From the NCBI GenBank assembly GCA_026873275.1, contig JANTUC010000004.1:930001-994000 (forward strand): DNA of 64,000 nt. The letters run 5' to 3'. The position numbers and the translations under genes are program-made. This DNA comes from Pseudopithomyces maydicus. Taxonomy: Eukaryota > Ascomycota > Dothideomycetes > Pleosporales > Didymosphaeriaceae. The notes under the pieces are model-generated. The model was given only the letters and a program-made list of their open reading frames with translations. It was not told the DNA's origin and searched no databases. Each line of letters starts with the position of its first letter. The first letter of the stretch is position 1. Shown here piece after piece: positions 22,991-32,985 of the stretch.

Positions 22991-23702
22991 TTACAACTGT
23001 CTAATCCACTGCAGCAAAGTCTCTGGCTCAACTCGCTTCCTGTAGTCTGCTTCTACATAACGGTTCTTAACAACGCCATCCTTACCAACAAGGAATGTAG
23101 CCGGAACAGGCACTTCGAATGTATCATCCCCATTCTGTTTCTGCAGATCCTGAGAAAACGGGATTGTCAGCAAAACAGTCACTTACAAATATCTTCCCAC
23201 AACTTACATGGCCAAACTGCTGGAATATAGGTCTCACATTTTCCGGCATTTTCCACACGATTCCAAGCTCCCGAGATAGCTTGTTGCCTTCGTCGGAAAG
23301 CACGGGGAACTTGAGCTCATTCTTCTCCTGTGTTGAAAGCGATGAATCGGGCAGCTCAGGTGAAATGGCGACAAGCTGGACACCTTGCGCCTGGATGTCA
23401 CCAAGCCTCTGCTGGAGTCCGTGAAGAGCGAGGTTGCAGTAAGGACACCAGTTACCTCGGTAGAAAGTAATGAGCAACGGCCCCTTGGTTAAAAGTTTGG
23501 TGCTCGAAACCGGCGTTCCTGTCGCGTCGGGCAAGTTGAAAGCTGGGAAGGCTTCACCAATCTTGGTCACACCTGACTGGTCAGCGAATTTGGCCTGCGC
23601 ATCAACAACGGACTCGCTGAGCGTCTGAAATACGGCAGCCGGGGCACTGGCGCTGAAAGAGGTGGTTATAGCTTCAAGCTTTGATGCAAGAAGATGGGTC
23701 AT
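22991..23702 (-). CDS. Peroxiredoxin-like AhpC/TSA-family protein
   Basis: Thioredoxin-fold peroxidase that reduces peroxides. Exons 23208-23702 and 22991-23149 (58-nt intron, TTTTCTCAG acceptor), 217 residues. The ATG at 23700-23702 was chosen; an upstream in-frame stretch has no ATG. FPAFNLPDATG opens the domain and FYRGNWCPYCNLALHGLQ carries a CxxC where the peroxidatic Cys is expected. AISPELPDSSLSTQEKNELK and FPVLSDEGNKLSRELGI follow, and VPVPATFLVGKDGVVKNRYV begins the last strands. The CPYC motif resembles AhpC-TSA/redoxin proteins rather than classical 2-Cys peroxiredoxins, so the resolving partner is uncertain. No targeting signal is evident. Confidence 0.88.
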
Positions 23703-24162
23703 TTTTGGCAATGGAGGATTAGGATATGAGACGATCTTGCTTGATGAAATTCCCAAGTGTGTATCTTCTCCTTGTGTTTTTCACCTCATTATATATTGCA
23801 TGCCTAAACGTGAAGCTTTCACTGACAGCGTTGGTACCGCACTTCCGGAGATACAGATATCGCCGTTGCCGTGTTGCGGAATGAACCTGATTGGTCCAAC
23901 TCTGACGGATTACATACGGAAACTTGACCAAACTTTTCACTACCAATCCAGCTGTGCTGACTGGACCGATTAGCATTTCAAGTCGGCTGATTCCCTAATC
24001 ATGATATCCTATTTTGATCGTACTCTGCAGGAACTGGTGTCATAACCATGGTCTTTATTTTCCGCCAGACTCACGCTCAAGGTCCAATCACTAATTTGAG
24101 TCATGAAATCAAATTGCCAAAATGTTTAGTACGCAATGATGCATAATGCTAATACATGGATG

Positions 24163-24170
24163 TATATAAG
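24163..24170 (+). promoter_or_regulatory. TATA box (TATATAAG)
   Basis: Lies about 75 bases upstream of the ATG at 24241, followed by a pyrimidine-rich leader. This supports transcription of the short frame that follows. Confidence 0.45.
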
Positions 24171-24240
24171 GCGGAATTTCAGTTCTTCTTCGTAGCCTCA
24201 GACACTCTCCCACCCTGTTCGAAATACAAACTTATTCGGA

Positions 24241-24468
24241 ATGTGTCATCAAGTTTCGAAACTGACATTTGTTCCATTATTACTGTTCGGATCGGCTATC
24301 CAGATACCGCGATCTAACGAAGATGGCAGATTCGAGCCACGGGTGGGATGGGATGATCAACCCAACAGCTGTCCCATGTGTACAATTAACAAAGCGCAGT
24401 TCATAGAACAACCTCTGCCTAGGGAGCCGGGTAAAAATCTCAAATGCCCCACGGCATCATCATGGTAA
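24241..24468 (+). CDS. Possible small secreted protein, 75 residues
   Basis: ATG-initiated frame with a hydrophobic N-terminal stretch (LTFVPLLLFGSAIQ) that could be a signal peptide. A polar chain follows with three cysteines (SCPMC and KC) and a Trp at the end. It is placed 75 bp downstream of a good TATA box. There is no recognised domain, and the signal peptide is weaker than that of the 13.6-kb gene. It may be a chance frame, or may continue through an intron near the 3' end. Confidence 0.4.
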   Translation: MCHQVSKLTFVPLLLFGSAIQIPRSNEDGRFEPRVGWDDQPNSCPMCTINKAQFIEQPLPREPGKNLKCPTASSW

Positions 24469-24905
24469 CCTAAACTCATCGTGTCTCATAAGACACCGCG
24501 ATGATAGCTCAACATCGCAGACTACTCCTCAAACCCGTTCTACCGGGTCCAAGGTCGCGCGCCGTCTACTCAAGCGTCCCTCCACGGTTATAATCAAAAC
24601 CCGTAAAGCAGGGCGTCAGGACGTTCATTGTAAATAATCACCAATGATGGCGTTTACTAGGTGCCACACCACCTGGCCGCTTGTCCGACGGTGTCAATCG
24701 CTGACCCAAAGGATCTTGTTGTCGTTGAGCTTAGATCTACCTCATTTTCGAATTTGCCGCGGACGCCGCTATCACTTTGCCCTTTTACTTGGAAGCGATC
24801 ATTCTGTTGAGAATACACACTATATCATGCGTAAACCCTAGCTTTTGCAGTCTTTTCTTCTCATTCACTTCCTCTGAAACTTTGATTCTGCAACAGCTTC
24901 AGAAA

Positions 24906-26274
24906 ATGGATCAGCCTTCAGGAGAATCTTCTCCGCCTTCGAGAGAAGCCACTTCGCCGTACGTGCTCAGTTCCAGTAATTTCTGCAGGATCAAATCATA
25001 GATAAGCTGACTGCTGATGGTTTAGGTCTGAAACCTCTACTTCGACTGCGAGCTCACATGATGAGATTGTAGAGGTTAGGCATCAGAACATGCAGATTGC
25101 AGCACCGCAAGCTGATGCACCGGTGATCATGTCACCATTGAGATTAGCACCGCAGTATCCAGCACCACAGTATCTGGTACCGCCTTATCCAGCACCGCAG
25201 TATCCAGAAATGAAGTTTCCAGCACCGCAGCAATATCGAAAACAACAATATCCTGATTTGCAGTATCCAGGAATGCATTACACGGAACCACAGCTTATGG
25301 TCCAACATGTTGGGTACCAAGTTTGCTCGAATCAAGTAAGAGAGATGCCGCCTTTCCAAGGATTTCAGCCATTTTTGGCCCCTCCTTTCGAGGTCGCATG
25401 TAGCTATCACCCTGCTTCCGTGGGACCCTGCATGCCAGTAAATTTTCCCCAGCAGGTATACACCCATAACACTCCGTTTATAATATATCCTCCGGCTCCA
25501 GTACACCACACATACAACCCTCCAGTAAATTACAGTTTCAACTCTCCAGCAAATCAAGCATACAACTCTGCAGTCCATCACACATACAACCCTGCCGTAC
25601 ATCACACATACAATCCTGAAGTGCATCATACATACAAACCTGTGGTACATCACACACACAATCCTGAAGTACATCACGCATTCAACCCGGCAATGGGAAA
25701 TATTCCGCAGTCATCCATAGCACCACCTCTACGCTTGACCCCCAACATGCGTAATCACCGCCCGCCCCCCTTGAAAATCTTGACCGAAGCGTCCCCGGAG
25801 TTCCGCAGAATCAGCAAGCCTCGACCTGGTGCGGATGATCCCAAAGACACACACCCTCTCATGGACTCAGATGGCTTCTCCGTCGTCATCCGTCTCGAAG
25901 GCCCATTCGACAGTACCGGTCGCCAGCCCGGTCTCTTCCTCTCCAACACCAAGCACTTTGCGTTGCTCGTCGTGCAGCGTGGGTTTGTATTCGGATCACG
26001 CAAGGTTGAAGTCTGGGGTAACGGCGGGACTCATCATATGTATGATATCGTCGGTGTGTTTGCAGATGATAAAGGATGGTTTTTGGGGGAGTCGGAATTG
26101 AGACAGAAGAGTACGGGAAAGTATTCAGGGATTGTTGAGGGAGTGAAGGAGGGAAGAAGAGAGTACAGATGGCGCCTGTGGTGTATTGAATTGAAGAGTT
26201 GGTCTTTGAAGAGGATTGCAGCACGTTGCGGGAACATGGGTACACTAATGGATAGGATTACAAAACAGAACTGA
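24906..26274 (+). CDS. Pro/Tyr/His-rich tandem-repeat protein with a folded C-terminal domain, unknown
   Basis: Exons 24906-24958 and 25026-26274 (67-nt intron, TTTAG acceptor), 433 residues. After a short acidic/Ser-rich start come PQYPAPQY-like repeats (residues about 35-75). An eight-residue tandem repeat with consensus VHHTYNPx, eight copies, occupies residues about 177-240. A Pro-rich linker is followed by a compact domain of about 140 residues (DGFSVVIRLEGPFDSTGRQ, LFLSNTKHFALLVVQRG, YDIVGVFADDKGWFLGESEL, ending LMDRITKQN). There is no signal peptide or membrane segment. The domain was not recognised. The repeat region is probably disordered and length-variable. Confidence 0.75.
25501..25692 (+). 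repeat. 24-bp coding tandem repeat, eight units
   Basis: Eight consecutive in-frame 24-bp units inside the Pro/Tyr/His-rich protein. The consensus peptide is VHHTYNPx, with the more diverged units at the 5' side. Copy number is likely to vary between strains because the unit is a multiple of three. Confidence 0.8.
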
Positions 26275-26919
26275 TGAGATTTACTTACGAAGGAAGGAAC
26301 GATATGGGCATACATTACTGTATTGCTGCGGCATGGTGACCAAAGATGTCATCCAACGGACAGTACTACCAGGGCTTTTTCTTTTCATTAATAACAGATA
26401 CATGGTCGTGCGGGCTTAGGCGCTACTAAGACCTGCTATAGATCATCTAGTCAGGATATTTCTTTTTCATTCTTCTGGGGCAATGATCTATAAAGTATAG
26501 GAACAATGATTTTATCCGCGGTGAACAGACCGGTTGGAAGTTTGATTTTTTAAGATAGAGTCTAAGGCATTGATCAATTGATAGAGTGAAGAACTATAGT
26601 CACTTGTTGATTCCTTGGTGATTGATTAACCGAAATGGCTATCACGGACTTGAGCCCGAGGTATATAGAAACGTTGTTTTGTCCCTTTCTTTATGTCTTA
26701 CCCCTCTTGTTTGTCATCAGTGGCTATAAAAACATACCACAGTATCCCAGGATGGCAACCAATGACACTAGCTCAATTGCTTCAACTTCTTCAAGAGCTC
26801 CTCCATACTCTCCGCATACAGATCAAATTTACCAAAGACCTCAGTGACTGGATCGTGCCTGAATGTGGAGTTTCAAAGTCAGCCTGAAAAGAACAACAAC
26901 GGGGGTATTGGGGAAACTT
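26275..26919. other. Intergenic, AT-rich
   Basis: 3' flanks of two convergent genes. A 70-codon plus-strand frame at 26635 begins with ATG and has a hydrophobic patch (FLYVLPLLFVISG), but it is not supported by a promoter or a family. Confidence 0.35.
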
Positions 26920-27558
26920 TTACTCTTCGAAATCGAGATACGCCGTCTTGAACCCTGCCTTTTTCGCTGAAATCAGATCCCACGCATGGGCAGCAACGAA
27001 CCATCTCTTGCCATCATTCCTGTCGCCCAGTCCCTGTTTCGAGAGATGACTCTGCGCATTCTCATACACCTTCACATCTGGCTTCGCAATCTGAATACTA
27101 TCACAGGAGAGGAGATGCTTCTCATCCAGCTCAATGTCAGCATTTCGATAGTACGCCAGACTCGTTTCCACGCCTCCGTTCGTAACGGCGTATACATCCC
27201 ACCCCGCATCTCTCAACCCGTCAAAACATTCCTTCAGCCCCTCACGGGGCTCCATGGCTTTAAAAGCCTTCATGATGGCAGCGACGTCGTCATCGGTTAC
27301 CGCGTCAGCGGGTAGATCCACGATTCGACATGCCCGTCTGAAGGTCAACCTCAGGATCTCAGCGATGGGCTTGTATTCGCCGGCGAGAGAGACATAGGTG
27401 AAGTCGCGCTGTGCGGCGTAGAACCAGCTGAAGAACAGGGTCTTTGGGTCTGCGTTGGCGGTAGCCAGTTTCGGGCCAAGGCGTTGGTGGATTGTCTTGA
27501 TGGGCACGGAGAAGTCGAAACATGTTCCGATTACGTCGAAGGATGCTGAGAGCGTCAT
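26920..27558 (-). CDS. HAD-superfamily hydrolase, haloacid dehalogenase type II-like
   Basis: Single exon, 212 residues. HAD enzymes use an N-terminal Asp nucleophile. Here the first motif is FDVIGTCFD (Asp at about residue 8), where type II dehalogenases have FDxxGT. Motif II is VTNGG, and the conserved Lys is in IAKPDVKVYE. Motif IV is FVAAHAWDLISAKKAGFKTAY, matching the HxWDxxGAxxxG pattern with substitutions. The cap domain lies between about residues 15 and 95. Family members include L-2-haloacid dehalogenases, but fungal substrates are mostly unknown. No signal peptide, so cytosolic. Confidence 0.85.
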   Translation of the reverse strand: MTLSASFDVIGTCFDFSVPIKTIHQRLGPKLATANADPKTLFFSWFYAAQRDFTYVSLAGEYKPIAEILRLTFRRACRIVDLPADAVTDDDVAAIMKAFKAMEPREGLKECFDGLRDAGWDVYAVTNGGVETSLAYYRNADIELDEKHLLSCDSIQIAKPDVKVYENAQSHLSKQGLGDRNDGKRWFVAAHAWDLISAKKAGFKTAYLDFEE

Positions 27559-28082
27559 TGTGTGCTCTGGGATACTTGGCGAGGATTACAGTCGTGCGGT
27601 TGTAGCAGTCCCAAACGAGATATTTCAATAAGGTGGGTTTGCTTTACCATTGACGCAGGTTGACGTCACAAAGTCTGCATATATAGGTACCTTGCATATG
27701 TACGAGGTTTATTACTAAGCTGCTCTAAGAAGATGTTACCATTGCTAGGGCCAGTGGAGGAAAAGTGCAATGGCCAATGAAAAATGATTGAATAAAATCT
27801 GGAAGTTTTCGGTGTTAACCCCTGTAAGTACTTTGATTACGGCAGAGAAGAAATTGTGAAGTTGGGCCAGATGGTAGTTAGCAAACAGCCTGTTTTGACT
27901 GAGGCAGAAGGTATTCTGCTGGAGAAACACATTGGGTATGGATGTTGAGGAGATGCAAATGAAGTAGTCTTCTTTTGAAAGAAATCATCAAAAGGCGGGT
28001 CGGACGGAAGCGTGAAAATAAAGATATAGATTTTGCCACCCTAACCTGACGAGAACCCGTGGAGACGCTGGATTGACGGACT
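27559..28082. other. Intergenic, AT-rich, no gene seen
   Basis: Upstream region of the HAD gene and 3' flank of MAK16. No protein-like frame. Confidence 0.4.
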
Positions 28083-29383
28083 CTACGCGCGCAACAGTTC
28101 CCTTGCAGCAGGTTCTCTCTCGATTTCGTACTCGATTTCGCGGCGCGGGCCCTTCCCGTCCTTGGTAGACTTTTTCTTTGGCTTAGCAGGGGGACCAGCT
28201 GGTCGCTTCCGCTTGAGGTTCGCAAGAGTCTTCTTGAGCGCCTCTGTATCTTCCTCTTCCGACTCGTCTTCTTCTTCGCTTTGACTCGCCTCCTCATCAC
28301 CACTCTCGTCATCAGAGCCTTCGTCTGGACTGTCGCCACCCATCCAGTCTTCGAAATCCTCCAGATCGTCATCGGAGTCACCTTCAATGTCGCTCACATA
28401 CTCGACATCGGGTGCGCCGGTCTCCATTTCGTATTCATTCTCAACTTCTTCATCTTCATCCTCGATGCCATCATCAAGGTCATGATCACGCTGTGCGCCC
28501 TCCTTTTCCAAACCATTCAGCACCTTCTTCCAAACATTCGGTTCCACGTTGACTGGTCACGTTAGCATCCTGGTACGAGCAAATGGTTGGATGTTTGTGC
28601 TTACGAGGTCGGTCACCATAGGCTCCTGATCTTAAACGGTCTATCAGTACCCTCTCGATGGCACGCTCAACCTTGGCTGCGGCCAATGCCTTGCGTTCAC
28701 GGCCCTCTTCCCTCCTCCTGACTTTGGGCGCTAGGCGCGGGACCAGCCTCTCCCCAAGGCGCTCTTCCTCCTTTGCAAGCTTCTTAATACGCAGGTTCAC
28801 CTGAGTCAATCGCGTCAACCTTTGCTTGTTCTTGTGCAGCAGAAATTTCCTGGCTGGGTCAGCAGTGTTGGTTTGAGGGAGGGCAAGGCGTGGCATAAAC
28901 CAGTGAAGATGACGTACGGAAAATATTGGAGGTTATCGTCGACGATCTGGAGGGCTTGGGTATAGTTTTTGGGCAATTTTACTGTCTTGTCAGCACCCAA
29001 GGTTGGTCGACTAAGGCGCAGGCGCACGTACTCTTCTCCCACCACTTGTTCGGAAGATGGGCGCGTTCGATGGCCTTTATGTACAGGTAGAGCTGGCCGG
29101 TGGCAGGATCGGATCGAATGGTGGCATATCGAGAGTTCGCCAAGGGACACGACTGGCGGGAGCAGAAGCCAGACTGGTGGATGTGAGCCATGGCCAGCAG
29201 ACGCCGGGATGGACCAACTCACCACATTGTGTTCGTTCCGGCAGAAAGTCTGATCTTTGGTTGTCTTGAGCTTGAAGCTGCCTTGGCGCAAACATTAGCC
29301 AGTGTCGCCAGAAGGTGGAAGAAGCGCGGGAACGCACAGAAGTCGGTGCCGATGACCGACCAGACCAAGTCGTCGGAGGCCAT
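28083..29383 (-). CDS. MAK16: MAK16 ribosome biogenesis protein (60S subunit, nucleolar)
   Basis: Mak16 is a nucleolar factor for 27S pre-rRNA processing and 60S assembly. Six exons: 29338-29383, 29223-29281, 29032-29173, 28918-28981, 28605-28849, 28083-28552, totalling 341 residues with every phase matching. The N-terminal L28e-like domain reads MASDDLVWSVIGTDFCSFKL, then RNEHNV, GFCSRQSCPLANSRYATIR, LYLYIKAIERAHLPNKWWEK and KNYTQALQIVDDNLQYFP. The middle is HKNKQRLTRLTQVNLR with a basic coiled region. The C-terminal third is extremely Asp/Glu-rich, then Lys-rich (KRKRPAGPPAKPKKK). Exon 2 uses an AAG acceptor (CCAAG) three bases before a CAG; only the AAG choice preserves the FCSFK core. Confidence 0.95.
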
Positions 29384-29625
29384 GGCGAAGAGAGGGGGTG
29401 TGCTTGCGAGGGGAGGCTCTGGGGGGCTCTCTGGTGATTCGTTTTCTGGGCGGCGGTCGAGGTTGCGGGCATGGAACTTTTTTCGAGGCGCTCAACGCTA
29501 AACCGAAATTCTGGCGGCGCGCTAGTGGGCGGGAAGGGTCCAAGCGTGGCGCGCGGTGGGGGAGCTGCCAGTGCTGGTCCTCCATCCACCAGGGGAGAGA
29601 AAAATGCCATCCAGCAGCTCTCGCC
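29384..29625. promoter_or_regulatory. Bidirectional promoter between MAK16 and MSS1
   Basis: Only 242 bases separate the two start codons, which point away from each other, so both core promoters must lie here. The region is GC-rich without a TATA box on either strand, fitting housekeeping genes. Confidence 0.6.
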
Positions 29626-31341
29626 ATGAGAGCCGCCGTCTCGCTCCTCCGAGCCTCCCCTCGACCCGGTTTGCTCGTCCCGCGCCATTGCCCGCTCCGC
29701 CCGCCTCGCCATGCCGCTAGCACCGCCCACCAGCGCCGCTTCCTCCACCCCCAGGAGCCGACCATCTACGCGCTGTCGACAGCCCCGGGGAGGGCCGCCA
29801 TTGCCGTAGTGCGTGTCTCTGGCCCAGCTTGCACACGCATCTACAAGGCTCTCTGCCCCTCCAGACCGCTCCCTACGCCGCGCCACGCCGCCCTCCGCAA
29901 GCTCTACTCACCCAACGCCCCGCCTTCCACGGCCACCCTGCTCGACTCAGGCGCCCTTGTCCTGTATTTCCCCGCGCCCAACACCGTCACCGGCGAAGAT
30001 GTGCTGGAGCTGCATGTGCACGGCGGCCCGGCCATCGTTCGTGCCGTGCTGGCGGCCATTCCACAGTGCGCTGGACCTGAGCATGGCCTGCACACCACCG
30101 CAAGCACAATCAGATACGCCGAGCCAGGCGAATTCACCCGCCGTGCCTTCTCGAACAACCGCATGGATCTTCCGCAGATAGAATCCCTCGGCGAGACCCT
30201 GTCGGCTACGACGGAGCAGCAACGCATGCTCTCGGTGCGTGGCACTACCTCTACACTCGCCGCGCGATACGAACACTGGCGCACGCTGCTGCTGCAAGCC
30301 CGCGGCGAGCTCGAGGCATTGATAGACTTTTCCGAAGACCAGCACTTCGACGAGTCTCCTGCAGCCCTCTGCGCATCCGTCGCCCGTCAGATTCACACCC
30401 TGAGCACTGTCATGGAAGCACATGTCGCCAATGCCGTCCGCGGCGAGCTCTTGCGCAGTGGCATCAGTGTGGCACTTTTGGGGGCGCCCAATGCGGGGAA
30501 GAGCAGCCTTCTCAACCGCATCGTCGGCCGCGAAGCTGCAATAGTCTCCCACGAGGCCGGGACCACTCGCGACGTCGTTGAAGTTGGCGTCGATCTGGGC
30601 GGTTGGCTTGTCAAAATTGGCGATATGGCTGGTTTGAGGAAAGCTGGTCTGGTAGGCGCAGACGTCGTTGGTGCTGTCGAACACGAGGGCATCAAACGAG
30701 CCAAGGAGCGTGCGCTTCAGTCAGACGTTCTGATTGTCGTCCAGGACGCCACAGTCCATGTAGACCCGGAGGTCGCCGACATCACGAAGCGCTGCGTTCA
30801 ACTCGGAATCAACGTTGTAGTTGCAATCAACAAGGTCGATCGGCTTGAACACCCGCAACTGCTAGATGAGTGGAAACTCAAGGTACAAGATGCGCTGGGT
30901 GTACCCACCGAGCGAGTCTTCTTCGTGTCTTGCCGCAATGCAAACCCATCTGCACCGGGAGCCTTGATGAGCAAAGACCCAGGACACATCCAAGCCTTCC
31001 TTGGCGGCTTGTTGGAAACCTTTGCCGAAATGACAACTGCGCTCGTTCCCGAAGCAGACCCAGACCCATCTATATGGCAAGAGTCGTTGGGTGCAACAGA
31101 ACGGCAGCGGGCCTTGCTAGCCGAGTGCCTTTTGCATCTTGAATCATTCCTTAATGCTGTGCAGGATCCTTCGGAGGTCCAAACTAATCTTGAAATAGAC
31201 TCCGTCTACGAAGCCGAATCCATCGACATCGTTGTCGCTGCCGAGTCGCTTCGTCTCGCTGCCGATACCCTGGCCAGAATCACCGGCCGCGGCGAAGGAG
31301 GAGACGTCGAGGAGGTTTTAGGAGTCGTGTTCGAGAAGTAA
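29626..31341 (+). CDS. MSS1: Mitochondrial tRNA-modification GTPase MSS1 (MnmE/TrmE family)
   Basis: With its partner Mto1/MnmG it makes the 5-substituted uridine at the wobble position of mitochondrial tRNAs. Single exon, 571 residues from ATG 29626. Order: Arg-rich mitochondrial presequence (residues 1-40), TIYALSTAPGRAAIAVVRVSG tetrahydrofolate-binding start, GEDVLELHVHGGPAIVRAVL, PGEFTRRAFSNNRMDLPQIE, helical domain, then the G domain. Its motifs are GAPNAGKSSLLN (G1), GTTRD (G2), DMAGLR (G3, normally DTAG), NKVD (G4) and SCRN (G5). The frame ends GVVFEK then stop, exactly where the family continues with its catalytic C-terminal (F)CIGK. A GTAAGT overlaps the stop, so a last small exon is possible, but I could not find a convincing one. 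Confidence 0.92.
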   Translation: MRAAVSLLRASPRPGLLVPRHCPLRPPRHAASTAHQRRFLHPQEPTIYALSTAPGRAAIAVVRVSGPACTRIYKALCPSRPLPTPRHAALRKLYSPNAPPSTATLLDSGALVLYFPAPNTVTGEDVLELHVHGGPAIVRAVLAAIPQCAGPEHGLHTTASTIRYAEPGEFTRRAFSNNRMDLPQIESLGETLSATTEQQRMLSVRGTTSTLAARYEHWRTLLLQARGELEALIDFSEDQHFDESPAALCASVARQIHTLSTVMEAHVANAVRGELLRSGISVALLGAPNAGKSSLLNRIVGREAAIVSHEAGTTRDVVEVGVDLGGWLVKIGDMAGLRKAGLVGADVVGAVEHEGIKRAKERALQSDVLIVVQDATVHVDPEVADITKRCVQLGINVVVAINKVDRLEHPQLLDEWKLKVQDALGVPTERVFFVSCRNANPSAPGALMSKDPGHIQAFLGGLLETFAEMTTALVPEADPDPSIWQESLGATERQRALLAECLLHLESFLNAVQDPSEVQTNLEIDSVYEAESIDIVVAAESLRLAADTLARITGRGEGGDVEEVLGVVFEK

Positions 31342-32466
31342 GTCGACATTCTAACCCTTGCTGCATATTACAGAAAAGTATACGGCGTGCCTCGTCACCT
31401 CATGCATTGGCCTGTCGTATCGACTGCCATGTCTTACCATCAGTATTGGAAGCCTCCGTCTTCGCCCCGGACGCGTCTGGCACTGCACTTACGGAGTCGC
31501 ACATGCGCCCCAGCCACTCCAGGTTCTAGTGGATGACGTCCGGCTTAAGACATTGGTGGGTCGTGTTGCGGCGCAGGCAACTGACTCAATCCCCACTTTT
31601 CCTACAGAAGTCGCGGCTCCACATCTCGCGTTCCGTTGCTGCATGCAGTCGGTTGGCGATCCTTGAACAAGGCTGTATGCTAACATTGTTGCACTATCAG
31701 ATTTTGTGTTGGAAAATAGTATGCAAATAATTGCGACGTTTTCACAAATTGCTTGAACGTGGTTCAGCACGAAACACTTTTGAATGGACTGAACGAGTAG
31801 AATTCCTAGAGCTACCACCTGGGTTCAGCATACGGTCCGGCACAGCCTGTTCGACCTGTCAAGGAGACGACAGAACAACGCGAAGACGCAAGATTGTAGA
31901 GGGGGTAGAAGATCTTGAATTGCAAAAAAAACAAAACGCCAAAAAACCAAGAATCCCAGATAGCCGCCAGCGCTGCTCAATGAAGAGCGAGATTCCTCCG
32001 TCTATAAAAACGCCGATTCCATGACTGGCGTACGTCGAACGCTTCGACCGTAGCCCGTAGCCCATAGCTCATGACCCGTAATCCATGATCCGTAATCCAT
32101 GATGCCATTTCCGTTGCCGTTTCCGATGCCAATGTCGTCTCTATACCCAAACTCCTACGCTCAAACGCTACCGAGGAAAGGACAAAAAAGCAGAGTGAAA
32201 GACGCCAAGCGCGATGCCCGAAATGCCGACAATACTACAAGTACAGGTGCAGTGCGAGGAAACACAAAAAATGGAATAGTGTACAAGGAAAGAAGTTGAA
32301 GAGGCCTGTCGAGTGATGTTGGTGGTGGTGCTAGTGCTGGCGCCATCGCTCGACGCGCTTCTTGCGGAGCGTTTTGCCAGCCTCTGGAGGCCGACAGCAA
32401 GCCATGGCTTTGTGACTCGGGTTTCGGGTCCGGAGCAGTATGCTTGAGAGTCGCAGTCGACTGTAG
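31342..32466. other. Gene-poor stretch, beginning of an 8-kb desert
   Basis: No gene is supported. A direct repeat of the type CCGTAATCCATGAT lies near 32075-32100. Confidence 0.35.
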
Positions 32467-32850
32467 GCTTAGTTGTAGCCACCTCGTCCAGCCATTGTGG
32501 TGATTGTGGTGATTGTGAGGTAGGATGTGTGGATTTGCGAACAGTGGGTGACTCTGGGTCCAAGAGTGCTCTTTCGAGCTGTTGGCGGTCCCTGAGACGT
32601 TTGAATCGGCAGGACTGAGGTATTTGTACGAGGATTTAATTGTATCCGCCACGGCCCATAGGTGCAACGATGATGGCGAGGATGGTGATTAGGATGGTGA
32701 TTAGGTTGGTGAGGATGGCGAGGATGGTAAATGTGTAGATGGTATTTGGACACAGGTGGGTGGCGTTGCAAGGGTTGGTTTTATATATTGCCTGGGGGTG
32801 CGGTGGAAGTGTCTCGAAGGTAGAGTAGGATGATGATGATTCAGTCAAGG
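32467..32850 (-). other. Possible small-protein gene with two GRGGYN-stop ends
   Basis: On the minus strand, frame 32636-32848 encodes a hydrophobic segment (FTILAILTNLITILITILA) ending in APMGRGGYN-stop. About 170 bases further on, 32469-32495 encodes MAGRGGYN-stop. The two ends are similar in DNA as well as peptide. The hydrophobic frame has no ATG of its own, so any gene would need an upstream exon. A strong TATA box on the same strand lies at 32971-32981. This could be a short membrane peptide gene with a duplicated last exon, or a non-coding transcript. Confidence 0.35.
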
Positions 32851-32970
32851 AGCGAGTAGAAGGGTGATTATAAACGCAACGGTCGGGATATTGAACAGAA
32901 AAGAGGCGTCTGGACTAGGCTTGTGACTGAAACTGAGCTGGCTTGGACCCCATGTGCCCTGCCAGGCACC

Positions 32971-32981
32971 TTTTATATATA
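32971..32981 (-). promoter_or_regulatory. Strong TATA box in a gene-poor region
   Basis: Minus-strand TATATATAAAA in a GC-richer setting, about 130 bases upstream of the GRGGYN frame. A second TATATAAAA occurs at about 32780-32788 on the same strand. Confidence 0.4.
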
Positions 32982-32985
32982 CCAA

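Noticed and set aside
26635..26847. Small membrane-type ORF of 70 codons
   Set aside because: Only a hydrophobic patch; no promoter, family or conservation evidence.
31372..31666. Second exon for MSS1 carrying SCIGL
   Set aside because: The phase works but the resulting tail is long, unconserved and does not end in CIGK; kept only as a note.
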